Shown: piece after piece, positions 17,200 through 25,362 of the stretch
Position numbering within the stretch: position 1 is the stretch's first letter
Layout: the number at the start of each line of letters is the position of its first letter
Assembly (NCBI GenBank): GCA_903939765.1
Contig: CAJAIK010000108.1
Coordinates: 1 to 36,536 of the forward strand
Length of the DNA: 36,536 bases
Direction of reading: 5' to 3'
Source of the DNA: an uncultured Chlorobiaceae bacterium
GTDB taxonomy: Bacteria > Bacteroidota > Chlorobiia > Chlorobiales > Chlorobiaceae
Notes under the pieces: generated by a model
Told to the model about the DNA's origin: nothing
What the model saw: the letters and a program-made list of their open reading frames with translations, nothing else
Database searches by the model: none
Translations under genes and position numbers: made by a program

Positions 17200-18347
17200 A
17201 CAAAGATGCGTTTTACCCTTGAAGAGACCGAACAGAGCGTTTCATAACTGATGGTGCCAGCCAAATCGGCCATGCTCTCCGCTCCGACGCCTTCCCAGCC
17301 AAAAAGAATGGCTTTGTCGCCTGTTTTGACCTGGTGCGAGCTGCCGAGATTAACCATGATCTGATCCATCGTGACGGTGCCGACCTGCGGGTAAGCGCTG
17401 CCGTTGATCATGACGGTGGCACGGCTTGAGAGCGCTCTTGCATAACCATCGGCGTAGCCTGCGGCTATGGTGGCGATGGAGCACGTTTCCGGAGCCGTCC
17501 AGGTTCGGTTATAGCTGATAGTGGTTCCGGCAGGGACGGTTTTGACAAAAATCACTTTTGCCTCAAATTGCATGACCGGTTTGACGTCGAGGCGGCAAGC
17601 GCTTCGCTTGACTGGATGGTAGCCGTAGAGCAGGATGCCGGGGCGCACCATGTCGAGCCATGATTGGGGTGCTGAGAGGATTGCGCCGCTGTTGGCTGCA
17701 TGTTTACAGACGGTTCTTGATGAAGCATGTTCATATTCTCGGGTGAGCGCTGTAAAGGCGCTGAGCTGTTGCCTGCTGAACCCTTCGGCGGTGGCGCTGT
17801 CGGCAAAGTGGGTGTAGATTCCCGTCAGCTCAAGGTGCGGGGAGCAATCGATTTGCCGGAGGAGCTCCATGGCAACTGACGGTGAAACGCCGAGACGCCC
17901 CATGCCAGTATCGACCTTTACCTGTATGGCAAGCGTTTTGTTCTCTGCGGCGGCAATTACCTCTGCCGCATGAAGGGTCAGGCTGTCGCAGAGAGTCATT
18001 TCAATGCCGTGGTGCAAAAAAAACGGAATATGGGAGGGGAGCGGCGAAGAGAAGGCAAGAATGGTGCCCTTTTTTTTCAGCGCACCACCTTTTTTCAGTT
18101 CAATGGCTTCATGGATGTTGGCTACGCCAAAATCCTTGATTCCCGATTTTTCAAGCGTTTCAGCAACCCTGTGGACGTTATGGCCGTAAGCATTGGCTTT
18201 GACGATACCCATGATTCGCCGCCCTTCACCCACTCTCTGGCGGATCAGGCGTGCATTACGGGCAAGGTTTTCGAGCGAGACAAGCGCCTCTGTCATGTTT
18301 TCAGGTGGAATCTCTCCGGCTGCACACTCTCTTTTTGTTTCATCCAT
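17196..18347 (-). CDS. alr: Alanine racemase
   Basis: The PLP enzyme interconverts L- and D-alanine for peptidoglycan synthesis. The N-terminal TIM barrel has the PLP lysine in GIVKANAYGHN (K50 in this start). VKVDTGMGRLG follows, then MVRPGILLYGYHP. The C-terminal beta domain holds the second catalytic base tyrosine in ISYNRTW and the TMDQIMVNLG block. The ATG at 18347 (MDETKRECAAG) gives 383 residues, close to the family length. The open frame reaches 18509, but that extension runs into the divergent gene region and has no family resemblance; an ATG at 18296 is also possible. First gene of the alr-comEA-unknown operon. Confidence 0.93.
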   Translation of the reverse strand: MDETKRECAAGEIPPENMTEALVSLENLARNARLIRQRVGEGRRIMGIVKANAYGHNVHRVAETLEKSGIKDFGVANIHEAIELKKGGALKKKGTILAFSSPLPSHIPFFLHHGIEMTLCDSLTLHAAEVIAAAENKTLAIQVKVDTGMGRLGVSPSVAMELLRQIDCSPHLELTGIYTHFADSATAEGFSRQQLSAFTALTREYEHASSRTVCKHAANSGAILSAPQSWLDMVRPGILLYGYHPVKRSACRLDVKPVMQFEAKVIFVKTVPAGTTISYNRTWTAPETCSIATIAAGYADGYARALSSRATVMINGSAYPQVGTVTMDQIMVNLGSSHQVKTGDKAILFGWEGVGAESMADLAGTISYETLCSVSSRVKRIFV

Positions 18348-18553
18348 AACTCGGCGGCCCTCTTTTGCTGTTACCCTTGTTGCTGTAGACCCCACTCCTC
18401 TTTCGTTCTCTGCCCGGTTGGTGGAACTTCCTGTAAAAAAACATATTTTGTCTATGATTTTCAAACCGGAAAGGCGCTTATTCCTTGTATATTTTCTCTT
18501 CAGCGCCACTGAGGCATCGCGTTGTCACTTTAACTTATCTCTCAGCGACTACC

Positions 18554-19927
18554 ATGTTGAACCACGATATATTCGGGCTTGCCGCAGAAACGCCGATGGT
18601 TCCTGTACAACAGATGGCCCGCCAGATCAGGCCGAAGGTCATGGCCAAGCTTGAGTACATGAATCCGGCATGGTCGCACTACTACCGGGTGGCCTTGGCC
18701 ATTGTCAGAGACGCTGAAGAGCGCAAGCTGATCCATCCGGGAATGACCCTTGTTGACTGGACTTTCGGTAATAGCGGGATTGCATTGGCCATGGCCGGTG
18801 TGAGCCGTGGCTACAAGTTGCTGCTGGCCGCTCCCGATAAAATATCGCGGGAGAAGCAGGATATGCTTCGAGCTCTCGGTGCGGAACTGGTGATTACCCC
18901 TTCAGATGCCTTGCCTGGAGAGCCGCGCAGTTGCATGAATGTGGCTGAAAGTCTGGTGCGGAGTATACCCAACGCCTTTTTTACCGGCATGTATGCCAAC
19001 CCACTCAGCCTCAAGGTTCACAGCGAATCGACTGGCAGCGAAATTTTTCGCCAGACGGAGGGTCGGGTTACGCACGTTTTTGTGCCGATGATCTCCGGAG
19101 GTATGGTTTTCGGGATAGCCACTTTTCTGAAAGCAAAGAACCCCTCCATCCGGGTTATCGGTGTTGAGTCGCAGGGCTCAATCTATTCGGGGCTTTTCAG
19201 GGATGGAACGCCAGGAGTTCCAGCCTTTTCTGAGCTTGAGGAGATAGGCTCAAGGCAGCCATCAGCTTTCTGGGAGCCCTCGCTGCTTGATGATGTGGTG
19301 CAGGTAAGTGATTATGACGCATTTAACTGCGGCCGGGAGCTCTTGCGGATGGAAGCGGTGTTTGTTGGAGGGGCTTCAGGCGCGGCTATGGCCGCAGCGC
19401 TTCGGGCCGGTGCGGCATACCGTGAGGATGATTGTGTGGTGGTGGTGATGAACGATTTTGGCGGTTATTACTTGAGCAAGATGTTCCATGATGAGTGGAT
19501 GCGCAAGCGCGGCTTTTACCGCAAGGCGAAATCAGCTCTTGAGCAAATCACGGCCGAGGATATCCTCCAGTTGAAGGCACGACGGGATCTGATTTTTGCC
19601 TGCCCGGAAAATACGCTGGCCGAAGTGTTTCAGATGATGAAGCAGAACGATGTCTCCCAGATGCCGATTGTCTCCTACAATGCTCCGATAGGCAGCATCA
19701 GCGAAGACAAGATTCTTTCCATTCTTATTGAAAATGATGATGCGATGAATGCAAAGGTTGTCGGCTTTATGGAGCCTCCCTTTCCGGTCTGCCGGCTCGA
19801 TGCAACGATTTCCGAATTATCTGATAAATTGCAGCAAAGTGCATCAGGAGTGCTGGTAAGCCGGTCTGATGGTCGCCTTCAATTGCTTACAAAATCAGAT
19901 CTTATTGATGCCTTGACCCATAAGTGA
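18554..19927 (+). CDS. Cystathionine beta-synthase-like protein with CBS domains, PLP lysine missing
   Basis: The 457-residue protein has the fold-type II PLP-enzyme layout of cysteine synthase / cystathionine beta-synthase, plus a C-terminal CBS-domain pair (about 325-457; ILQLKARRDLIFACPENTLAEVFQ, DDAMNAKVVGFMEPPFPV). The substrate loop is TFGNSGIAL and a glycine-rich stretch reads VPMISGGMVFGI. In active members the N-terminal motif is NPxxSxKDR. Here it is NPAWSHYYR (38-46 region), so the Schiff-base lysine position is Y43. The bases at this site are unambiguous. Without it, ordinary PLP aldimine chemistry should fail. The protein may be a regulatory pseudo-enzyme, a nucleotide sensor through its CBS pair, or may use another lysine. 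It is divergent from alr. Confidence 0.85.
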   Translation: MLNHDIFGLAAETPMVPVQQMARQIRPKVMAKLEYMNPAWSHYYRVALAIVRDAEERKLIHPGMTLVDWTFGNSGIALAMAGVSRGYKLLLAAPDKISREKQDMLRALGAELVITPSDALPGEPRSCMNVAESLVRSIPNAFFTGMYANPLSLKVHSESTGSEIFRQTEGRVTHVFVPMISGGMVFGIATFLKAKNPSIRVIGVESQGSIYSGLFRDGTPGVPAFSELEEIGSRQPSAFWEPSLLDDVVQVSDYDAFNCGRELLRMEAVFVGGASGAAMAAALRAGAAYREDDCVVVVMNDFGGYYLSKMFHDEWMRKRGFYRKAKSALEQITAEDILQLKARRDLIFACPENTLAEVFQMMKQNDVSQMPIVSYNAPIGSISEDKILSILIENDDAMNAKVVGFMEPPFPVCRLDATISELSDKLQQSASGVLVSRSDGRLQLLTKSDLIDALTHK

Positions 19928-20028
19928 ATGTGGCGGAATTATCCGGTTGTTTTTTAGGGGGGATTTCCTTAACTAAGCACTCATAAACATTCCGCTTTTA
20001 ATTCAGGTGCGATGCACTATATTGCGCC

Positions 20029-20676
20029 ATGATGCCCGCAAAAAGAGATCGGAGCCGTAGAGAGCGTGGCGGAATCCAGACGGCTTTGAGCCGGGTAAAC
20101 AACCAGCAATATGATATGAAGGTAGAGTCCAGAAAAAGACAGTTCATTTTGGAGGGTAAGATCAAGGCTTGCTTCTGTGAAGGATGTGGTCAGATCACAG
20201 AGAAGCTCTTTGTCGGTGAATGGATGCCGAGCGACAAGCCCAGGGAGGATGATTATCTGACGACCGTTGCGCCTAAAAAGCCCAAAGGAAGTAAAAACGG
20301 GGCTGCTGAATTGCAGCCTCCAGCCGAAAACCAGTACTGGGTTCGCTGTTCCGAGTGCAATCAGGTCTATTTGCTCAAGGAGTGGCAGATACAGATTGAC
20401 CGGGAGGTCAGTCCCGATGAGCTGAAAGCCGAAGAGTGCCAGGTTTACTCTCCGCATGGTATCTATGCAAAAGGTGATGCGCTCTATCACCAGGCGCTTG
20501 GGGAGGTTGGCGTTGTCAGAGAAAAACAGGCGACAGGAAGTGGTGCCTTTGTCATTATTGTGGAATTTTGCAAAAGTGGCCGAAAACAGCTTCTTGAAAA
20601 TGTGCAGATGAGCCCTGCGAATGGAAAAAATGCAGAAAGTGTTACTGATCTTATTAAACTGAAACTTAGACGTTGA
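20029..20676 (+). CDS. Unknown protein with paired cysteines and a tudor-like C-terminal region
   Basis: The 215-residue protein matches no family I recognise. Two cysteine pairs (CFCEGCGQ, and RCSECNQVYLLKEW about 55 residues on) look like one split zinc-ribbon. A flexible proline/lysine linker (APKKPKGSKNG) lies between them. The C-terminal part, YAKGDALYHQALGEVGVVREK then VEFCKSGRKQLLENV, resembles the CarD/UvrD-type tudor-like fold that binds RNA polymerase or nucleic acid, but this is a weak similarity. The start is uncertain: ATGs at 20029, 20032 and 20116 (MKVESRKRQF) are all possible. It precedes rpsU by about 25 bp on the same strand, which hints at a nucleic-acid or translation role. 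Confidence 0.7.
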   Translation: MMPAKRDRSRRERGGIQTALSRVNNQQYDMKVESRKRQFILEGKIKACFCEGCGQITEKLFVGEWMPSDKPREDDYLTTVAPKKPKGSKNGAAELQPPAENQYWVRCSECNQVYLLKEWQIQIDREVSPDELKAEECQVYSPHGIYAKGDALYHQALGEVGVVREKQATGSGAFVIIVEFCKSGRKQLLENVQMSPANGKNAESVTDLIKLKLRR

Positions 20677-20700
20677 TCTTTTAAAAGGGGGTGAATTACA

Positions 20701-20898
20701 TTGGTTAGTGTGCAGATAAATGACAATGAATCGATCGATAAAATGCTGAAACGCTTCAAGAAAAAGTATGAGCGTGCAGGTGTTTTAAAGGAGTTTCGTG
20801 CAAACGCATACTTTGTTAAACCTTCGGTGGATGGTCGTTTGAAGCGCTCGAGGAGCAGACGAAGGGCGCAGAGGGCAAATGAAGAACGCAATTCATAA
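20701..20898 (+). CDS. rpsU: 30S ribosomal protein S21
   Basis: The 65-residue basic protein ([20 protein letters not shown], then RAGVLKEFR and a K/R-rich tail) is bacterial S21, a small-subunit protein that helps anchor the Shine-Dalgarno helix. It starts with TTG at 20701; no in-frame ATG lies near the N-terminus, and an AGGGGG ribosome-binding sequence lies about ten bases before the TTG. A GTG at 20704 is too close to the SD but cannot be excluded. The gene ends before a strong intrinsic terminator at 20925-20957. Confidence 0.95.
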   Translation: MVSVQINDNESIDKMLKRFKKKYERAGVLKEFRANAYFVKPSVDGRLKRSRSRRRAQRANEERNS

Positions 20899-20924
20899 TC
20901 ATTCCGCTCGAAACAGTTATGTAC

Positions 20925-20957
20925 AGGCAGCTCCTTCACGGGAGTTGCCTTTTTTTT
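20925..20957 (+). terminator. Intrinsic terminator after rpsU
   Basis: AGGCAGCTCC (20925-20934) pairs with GGAGTTGCCT (20941-20950, one G-U) over a six-base loop, followed by a run of T residues to 20957. It ends rpsU transcription before aroA, whose ATG lies 25 bases further on. Confidence 0.88.
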
Positions 20958-20981
20958 GTCAATACCAATCCATGTTGACTC

Positions 20982-22283
20982 ATGAGAGTGTTCAAAGGTG
21001 AAGTTACAGCGTTACCGCCCGACAAATCGATCTCCCACCGTGCGGCACTTATCGGCGCATTGTCGGAAGGGACAACAGAGATTACCAACTTTTCCGCCGG
21101 ATTTGATAATCAGTCAACCCTCGGCGTTCTGAAAAGTGCCGGAATCATCCTTCGCCAGGAAGAGGCGGCTGGAGCCTACGGTCGCCGCATCCGGCGTGTT
21201 GTGATCGAATCGGGAGGATTGTGGAGTTTTCAGCCACCCTCCGACCCCTTGATGTGCAATAATTCAGGAAGCACCATGCGCATGTTTGCCGGTATTTTAG
21301 CTGCCCAGCCTTTTGCCAGTGAGTTGATTGGCGACACTTCGCTGATGAAGCGGCCGATGAAGAGGGTTTCCGATCCGTTGCGCATCATGGGAGTCGATGT
21401 TCAGCTTTCGCCTTCAGGTACAGCGCCGATTCGTATTCTGGGAACCAAAGAGCTGATGCCGATCAACTACCGCCTGCCGGTTCCTTCAGCACAGGTGAAA
21501 TCGCTGGTTGCTTTTGCCGCTCTCCATGCCGACGGCGAATCGAGGATTATTGAGCCGGTGCGCTCGCGTGACCATACTGAAGTGATGCTCGGTCTCAAGA
21601 GTATTGAATCCAATGGTGAGCGGGTCATCATTGTACCTGGCAGAAAGGCTCTTGCCGCAAAGCCTTTTTTTATTCCTGCTGACCCTTCAGCCGCCTGTTT
21701 TATTGTTGCGCTTGGCCTGCTTGCCCGTGGCTCAGAAATTATCATCAGGGATGTCTGTCTCAATCCGACACGGGCCGCATTTCTCGCTCTTTTGACAGAC
21801 GCCGGAGCAGGTTTGACGATTGAAAACCAGCGGGTCATTGGTGGTGAAACCATCGGCGATATCTTGCTGGAGAACCACGCAGGGCTCGAACCTCTTCTGA
21901 TCCAGGATCCGCAGCTTGTCTCCTTTATCATTGATGAAATCCCGATGCTTGCCGTTCTTTCAGCGTTTGCATCCGGCCAGTTTGAGCTGCACAACGCCGC
22001 TGAGCTGAGAACCAAGGAGAGCGACCGGATTGACGCCCTCGTGGTCAATCTGCAGCGTCTCGGTTTTGATTGCGAGCAGTACCCCGACGGTTTTATCGTC
22101 AAAGGGCGCCGGATAACCCCCTCAGGAACGGTGGTGATTGAGAGTTTTGATGATCACCGAATTGCCATGAGCTTTGCCATTGCCAGCAAGGCGACAGGCT
22201 GCCCTATTGACATTTCTGACAGTGATGTTGTCGGCGTCTCATTCCCGAACTTTTTTGAACTGCTTGCAAGTCTCGAAGCCTGA
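20982..22283 (+). CDS. aroA: 3-phosphoshikimate 1-carboxyvinyltransferase (EPSP synthase)
   Basis: The 433-residue enzyme joins phosphoenolpyruvate to shikimate-3-phosphate, the sixth step of the shikimate pathway. Signature blocks are [17 protein letters not shown] at the N-terminus, [17 protein letters not shown], the interdomain VPSAQVKS segment, [13 protein letters not shown] and [14 protein letters not shown] near the C-terminus. The start at 20982 ([16 protein letters not shown]) lies just after the rpsU terminator. It ends 22 bp before a hairpin shared with the convergent hydrolase. Confidence 0.97.
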   Translation: MRVFKGEVTALPPDKSISHRAALIGALSEGTTEITNFSAGFDNQSTLGVLKSAGIILRQEEAAGAYGRRIRRVVIESGGLWSFQPPSDPLMCNNSGSTMRMFAGILAAQPFASELIGDTSLMKRPMKRVSDPLRIMGVDVQLSPSGTAPIRILGTKELMPINYRLPVPSAQVKSLVAFAALHADGESRIIEPVRSRDHTEVMLGLKSIESNGERVIIVPGRKALAAKPFFIPADPSAACFIVALGLLARGSEIIIRDVCLNPTRAAFLALLTDAGAGLTIENQRVIGGETIGDILLENHAGLEPLLIQDPQLVSFIIDEIPMLAVLSAFASGQFELHNAAELRTKESDRIDALVVNLQRLGFDCEQYPDGFIVKGRRITPSGTVVIESFDDHRIAMSFAIASKATGCPIDISDSDVVGVSFPNFFELLASLEA

Positions 22284-22299
22284 TTGTTAAGGAATTTGA

Positions 22300-22325
22300 A
22301 AGAGGTCAGGAGCGCCTGACCTCTT
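22300..22325. terminator. Hairpin between convergent aroA and hydrolase genes
   Basis: AAGAGGTCAGG (22300-22310) pairs perfectly with CCTGACCTCTT (22315-22325) across a 4-base loop. It overlaps the last codons of the minus-strand hydrolase. There is no T-run on either side, so it probably acts as a bidirectional but non-canonical terminator. Confidence 0.6.
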
Positions 22326-23097
22326 CAAGATGGGCAAGCAGGGAGTTGTTGAACGCTGCGGGCTGCTCCATGTTTGAGATATGAGCGGCTCCACTGAGCA
22401 GATGGAGCTGTGAGCCCGCTGTGAGATTGTGGATGCTTTCGGCAGTTTCAGGTGTGGTAAGCTTATCCTCCTTCCCGTTCAGTACCAGTACAGGGCAGTG
22501 GATTGAGGCAAGAAGCGGTGTTGCATCATGGCGCATCATGATTGCCCGCATTGCTCTGTTGATAACGGTGGCGCTCTGCTCCCTTATCATCGCAACGGCT
22601 TCATCCGCCAGTTCCGGTTTCCTGACGCAGGTTTCGGGGGTAAAATAGTTTGGTATCATACGCCTGGCAGCCTCTTCGGCGCCTCCAGCCTCTACTGCAC
22701 GGATAAACTCCTCCCGCACTGAACGGGCGGCTGGCGCATCGGCCTCCGCCCTCGTGTCGCAGAGCACCAGCGATGCGGTTTTGCCGGGGTAGAGCCGGTA
22801 GAATTCAAATGCCTGATATCCACCCATCGACAGGCCGACAACCGTTGCGCGTTCAACTCCCAGCGACTCAAGAAGTTTGGCAAGCTCATGGGCGTAATCA
22901 GTAAAGGTCCATTCATCCCGTTCCCCGGATCCTGCTATACCATAAGCATTTGGCGCAATGGCCGCATAGCCGGCATTGCCAAGAGCCTCAAGCTGGGGCC
23001 GCCACATTGCGGCAGAGAGAGGAAATGCGTGCAACAGCAGAACGGCATGTTTTGCAATGCCACTTGTTGTGAGGTTTGCACCCAGGTATGAGAGCAT
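22306..23097 (-). CDS. Alpha/beta hydrolase
   Basis: The frame of 263-264 residues has the alpha/beta hydrolase fold: the oxyanion segment LLLHAFPLSAAMWRP, the nucleophile elbow GLSMGGYQAF (serine between glycines), the acid in LVLNGKEDKLTTP and the histidine in SGAAHISNMEQP. All three catalytic residues are present. The cap and overall length resemble 3-oxoadipate enol-lactonase, BioH or other small esterases, so no substrate is assigned. The ATG at 23097 is preferred; a GTG at 23100 would add one residue. It abuts the YtxH-like gene upstream with no gap, so the two are co-transcribed. Confidence 0.88.
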   Translation of the reverse strand: MLSYLGANLTTSGIAKHAVLLLHAFPLSAAMWRPQLEALGNAGYAAIAPNAYGIAGSGERDEWTFTDYAHELAKLLESLGVERATVVGLSMGGYQAFEFYRLYPGKTASLVLCDTRAEADAPAARSVREEFIRAVEAGGAEEAARRMIPNYFTPETCVRKPELADEAVAMIREQSATVINRAMRAIMMRHDATPLLASIHCPVLVLNGKEDKLTTPETAESIHNLTAGSQLHLLSGAAHISNMEQPAAFNNSLLAHLEEVRRS

Positions 23098-23100
23098 CAC

Positions 23101-23424
23101 TCAGTTTTCCTTGGCTTTAGGGTATCCCTTGATCTCCCGGATAATGCTGTTTGCCTCATTAAGGATTTTTTTTGCCTCGTCACGTGCGGTGTCGATGATC
23201 TCCTGCGAGCGTGTTTTTGCCTCATTGTTGTAGGCGGCATCGTTTTCACTGTTTTCGTAGAGGTCGGTGGCCTTGTCGAGCGCAAGTTTGATTTTGCCCG
23301 AAATAATCTGCTGGGTTTCCGTCCCTTTGTGCGGGGCGAAGAGCAGTCCCATGATGGTGCCTGCGGCTGCGCCAAGCACAGCGCCGAAAAAGAGCCCCTT
23401 GTAAAATTTGTCTTGATATTCCAT
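23101..23424 (-). CDS. YtxH-like small membrane protein
   Basis: This 107-residue protein has one N-terminal membrane helix of small residues, FFGAVLGAAAGTIMGLLFAP, followed by HKGTETQQ and a long charged amphipathic helix (KIKLALDKATDLYENSEND, RSQEIIDTARDEAKKILNEA). The GAAAGxxxGLLFAPxxGxETR layout is the YtxH / gas-vesicle-protein-like family, associated with envelope stress in several bacteria; the mechanism is unknown. It is the first gene of a two-gene unit with the alpha/beta hydrolase. Confidence 0.85.
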   Translation of the reverse strand: MEYQDKFYKGLFFGAVLGAAAGTIMGLLFAPHKGTETQQIISGKIKLALDKATDLYENSENDAAYNNEAKTRSQEIIDTARDEAKKILNEANSIIREIKGYPKAKEN

Positions 23425-23654
23425 AAGTGTGTGTGGTGCAATAGTTTTTTTCGTCCTTCAAATATAAGATAAAGTCCTTAATGCCCGTTCCATTTTTTAC
23501 TCTTTTGCTGAAATTCGCAGCGCTTTTTTAAGCAACCTTTAGGGATTCACTTATAATCCTTTAAGAATTCCGGGCGTACCTTAATTAAAGTAGACATAGA
23601 GTTTCTATTGATATAGAGCGGCCTTTTCGCTCACATTTTAATGCAATTGATACA

Positions 23655-23846
23655 ATGAATACAAACGGCAGATTCAGGGCTACCCCTTTTGCAATCGGGG
23701 CATTTATTCTTTCCATCATCACGGGCCTTCTCTTCTTTTTAAATTTTATGGCCGGCATGTCACAGTCGACCCAAGTATGGCTGAGCTCTTTGTTCATCAT
23801 TGCCGTCGTCTGTCACACCGCTCTCAACTGGAAGCAGTTTACCTGA
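23655..23846 (+). CDS. Small two-helix membrane protein (DUF4405-like)
   Basis: The 63-residue protein has two hydrophobic segments, FAIGAFILSIITGLLFFLNF and VWLSSLFIIAVVCHTALNW. The second ends H-x3-NW-x-x-F, a histidine-asparagine-tryptophan pattern like the DUF4405 / cytochrome b561-type small membrane proteins that use such histidines for heme. A single histidine gives no firm heme assignment. It is divergent from ytxH and convergent with the HD gene, whose stop lies 5 bp away. Coding status is supported by the clean hydrophobic pattern and fitted spacing only. Confidence 0.6.
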   Translation: MNTNGRFRATPFAIGAFILSIITGLLFFLNFMAGMSQSTQVWLSSLFIIAVVCHTALNWKQFT

Positions 23847-23851
23847 AGCAT

Positions 23852-25279
23852 TTAACGAAACAGGTCAAGATCATTGGTGAGCATAAGCATAATCTCTTCG
23901 CGCGACTCCACGATGCGATCAATCAGTTCAGGGCGGCAGAGCACTCTGAACTTTTTTGTATAGCGTTCAAAAGAAAGTATGAAATCAGACTGAAAAACCG
24001 ATTCGTTCAACTCGTCAAACCGCACATACTCCGACTCACATTGCAGGGCGTAGTGGATGTGCTCCGAGCGGGTCGGGTAGACGCGAAGCTCCTTCAGATC
24101 GGCATAATCGAAAATATCTTTCTTTGAAGGTGGATCAATGAGTATTTCATGGCCATGGAGAGCGAGATTGTAGCGCTTGTTGAGAAAGCGGCAAATCTCC
24201 ATCTCCATGGTGCGGCGCATAGAGCTGTTACTGTTATAGACGAACCACCGCTCGTCCTCTTTTGCGGAATGCGGCAGGTAGGGCTGTACCGTTATCGCCC
24301 TCTTGTAGACCCGGCGCATAAGAATATCATCAAGCAGGGCCGTGAGAGGATGCTCCTTTTCCGGCATCAACAGCTTCAGCTCATGCAGCACCCGGTCATC
24401 GGCATTGCCATAAAAGAGCTGGCGCAAGGCCTCCCCGGAGAGCATCCCGTAGCCCGCAATATCCTGCAGGAGCCTGCGGAGCATTGCCGAGAGCGCCCTG
24501 CTGGTATGATGCCAGTAAACATTGCGCATCATCATGTACTTTGCAAAAAGCAGGCTCTCAAGCGGTGCAATTCCTTTTTCTGTGATGGCAAACCGTTCTC
24601 GCTGCGGGTCGGGCACAAACGACTCAATCAGCCGTTCGATATCAATGCTTCCGTAGGGAATGTTGCAGTGGTGGGCGTCGCGCATCAGGTAATCCATCTT
24701 GTCAGGGTCAAGCGTGCCGCTGATCAGCTTGCTGAAGCACGTTCCGGCGCGGCCTGTGATGAGGGCGATGACCGCTTCTGGCTCCACCTTCCACTCTATT
24801 TGCAATATTTCGGCAATTGTGGGAACCCCGGGGTTTTGTTCATAGATAAAGTGACGGCAAAGCTCCTCGTGATGCGAAAATACCGGCTCGTTGCCGCAGC
24901 GGGGGATTTGCTCTTCAATGATATGAGCATGGGGAAAGTGGCCGATATCGTGCAAAAGAGAGGCCGAGAGCAGCACCCGGCAGTTGTGGTCGTCAAACCG
25001 GAACCGGTCATCCTGCAGGCTGAGGGCCAGGGGGCTCGTCAACATGCGTTGAAGTATCAGCTTCATGAGGTGATAGACTCCGATGGAGTGCTCAAAGCGG
25101 GTATGCGTGGCTCCGGGGTAGACCTGCTGTGAAAAAGAGAGCTGCCGAATACCTTTGAGGCGAAGAAAGGATGGATGAGACAGAATTTTTTTCAGTGCTC
25201 CGCTGAGCGGGATATGGCCCCAGACAGGGATGCGGATAAATCCGCCATCAGATTGAAAAAGCAGGCGTTCGGCTATCAT
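23852..25279 (-). CDS. HD-domain phosphohydrolase (SAMHD1/dGTPase-like)
   Basis: The 475-residue protein has the HD metal site H64 (THTRFEHSIGVYH), H110-D111 (LLSASLLHDIGHFPHAH) and a further aspartate in LDPDKMDYLMRDAHH. This is the layout of the SAMHD1/dGTPase branch, which hydrolyses dNTPs or other nucleotides. The start MIAERLLFQSDGGFIRIPVWG and the following PxFxRLKxIRQLS segment are typical. Its substrate is unknown. The C-terminal half carries low-similarity helical sequence. The promoter region upstream carries an unusual operator-like repeat (25320-25362), so expression is probably regulated. Convergent with the small membrane protein. Confidence 0.9.
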   Translation of the reverse strand: MIAERLLFQSDGGFIRIPVWGHIPLSGALKKILSHPSFLRLKGIRQLSFSQQVYPGATHTRFEHSIGVYHLMKLILQRMLTSPLALSLQDDRFRFDDHNCRVLLSASLLHDIGHFPHAHIIEEQIPRCGNEPVFSHHEELCRHFIYEQNPGVPTIAEILQIEWKVEPEAVIALITGRAGTCFSKLISGTLDPDKMDYLMRDAHHCNIPYGSIDIERLIESFVPDPQRERFAITEKGIAPLESLLFAKYMMMRNVYWHHTSRALSAMLRRLLQDIAGYGMLSGEALRQLFYGNADDRVLHELKLLMPEKEHPLTALLDDILMRRVYKRAITVQPYLPHSAKEDERWFVYNSNSSMRRTMEMEICRFLNKRYNLALHGHEILIDPPSKKDIFDYADLKELRVYPTRSEHIHYALQCESEYVRFDELNESVFQSDFILSFERYTKKFRVLCRPELIDRIVESREEIMLMLTNDLDLFR

Positions 25280-25312
25280 GAGGTTTTGCTCTGTGAGATA
25301 GTTGCTCTCTCC

Positions 25313-25340
25313 AAGATACGCAAGAAAGATGGTGTGTCAA
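25313..25340 (-). promoter_or_regulatory. Probable sigma-70 promoter of the HD gene
   Basis: Read on the minus strand, TTGACA (25340-25335) and TATCTT (25318-25313) are separated by 16 bp, a good match to the sigma-70 consensus. The predicted start point near 25306 lies about 27 bp from the ATG at 25279. Confidence 0.55.
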
Positions 25341-25362
25341 ATTGGCGCGCCATCTTTCTTGC
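25320..25362. promoter_or_regulatory. Perfect 13-bp inverted repeat overlapping the HD promoter
   Basis: GCAAGAAAGATGG (25320-25332) pairs exactly with CCATCTTTCTTGC (25350-25362), with a 17-base spacer. One arm fills the spacer between -10 and -35 of the HD promoter, and the other lies just upstream of -35. This is the geometry of a repressor operator, or of a hairpin-forming element. No regulator gene lies beside it. Confidence 0.5.

Noticed and set aside
24149-25132. A 327-codon plus-strand open frame
   Set aside because: It lies entirely antisense to the HD phosphohydrolase, whose catalytic motifs are clear. The frame has no recognisable domain, so it is a by-product of the coding strand.
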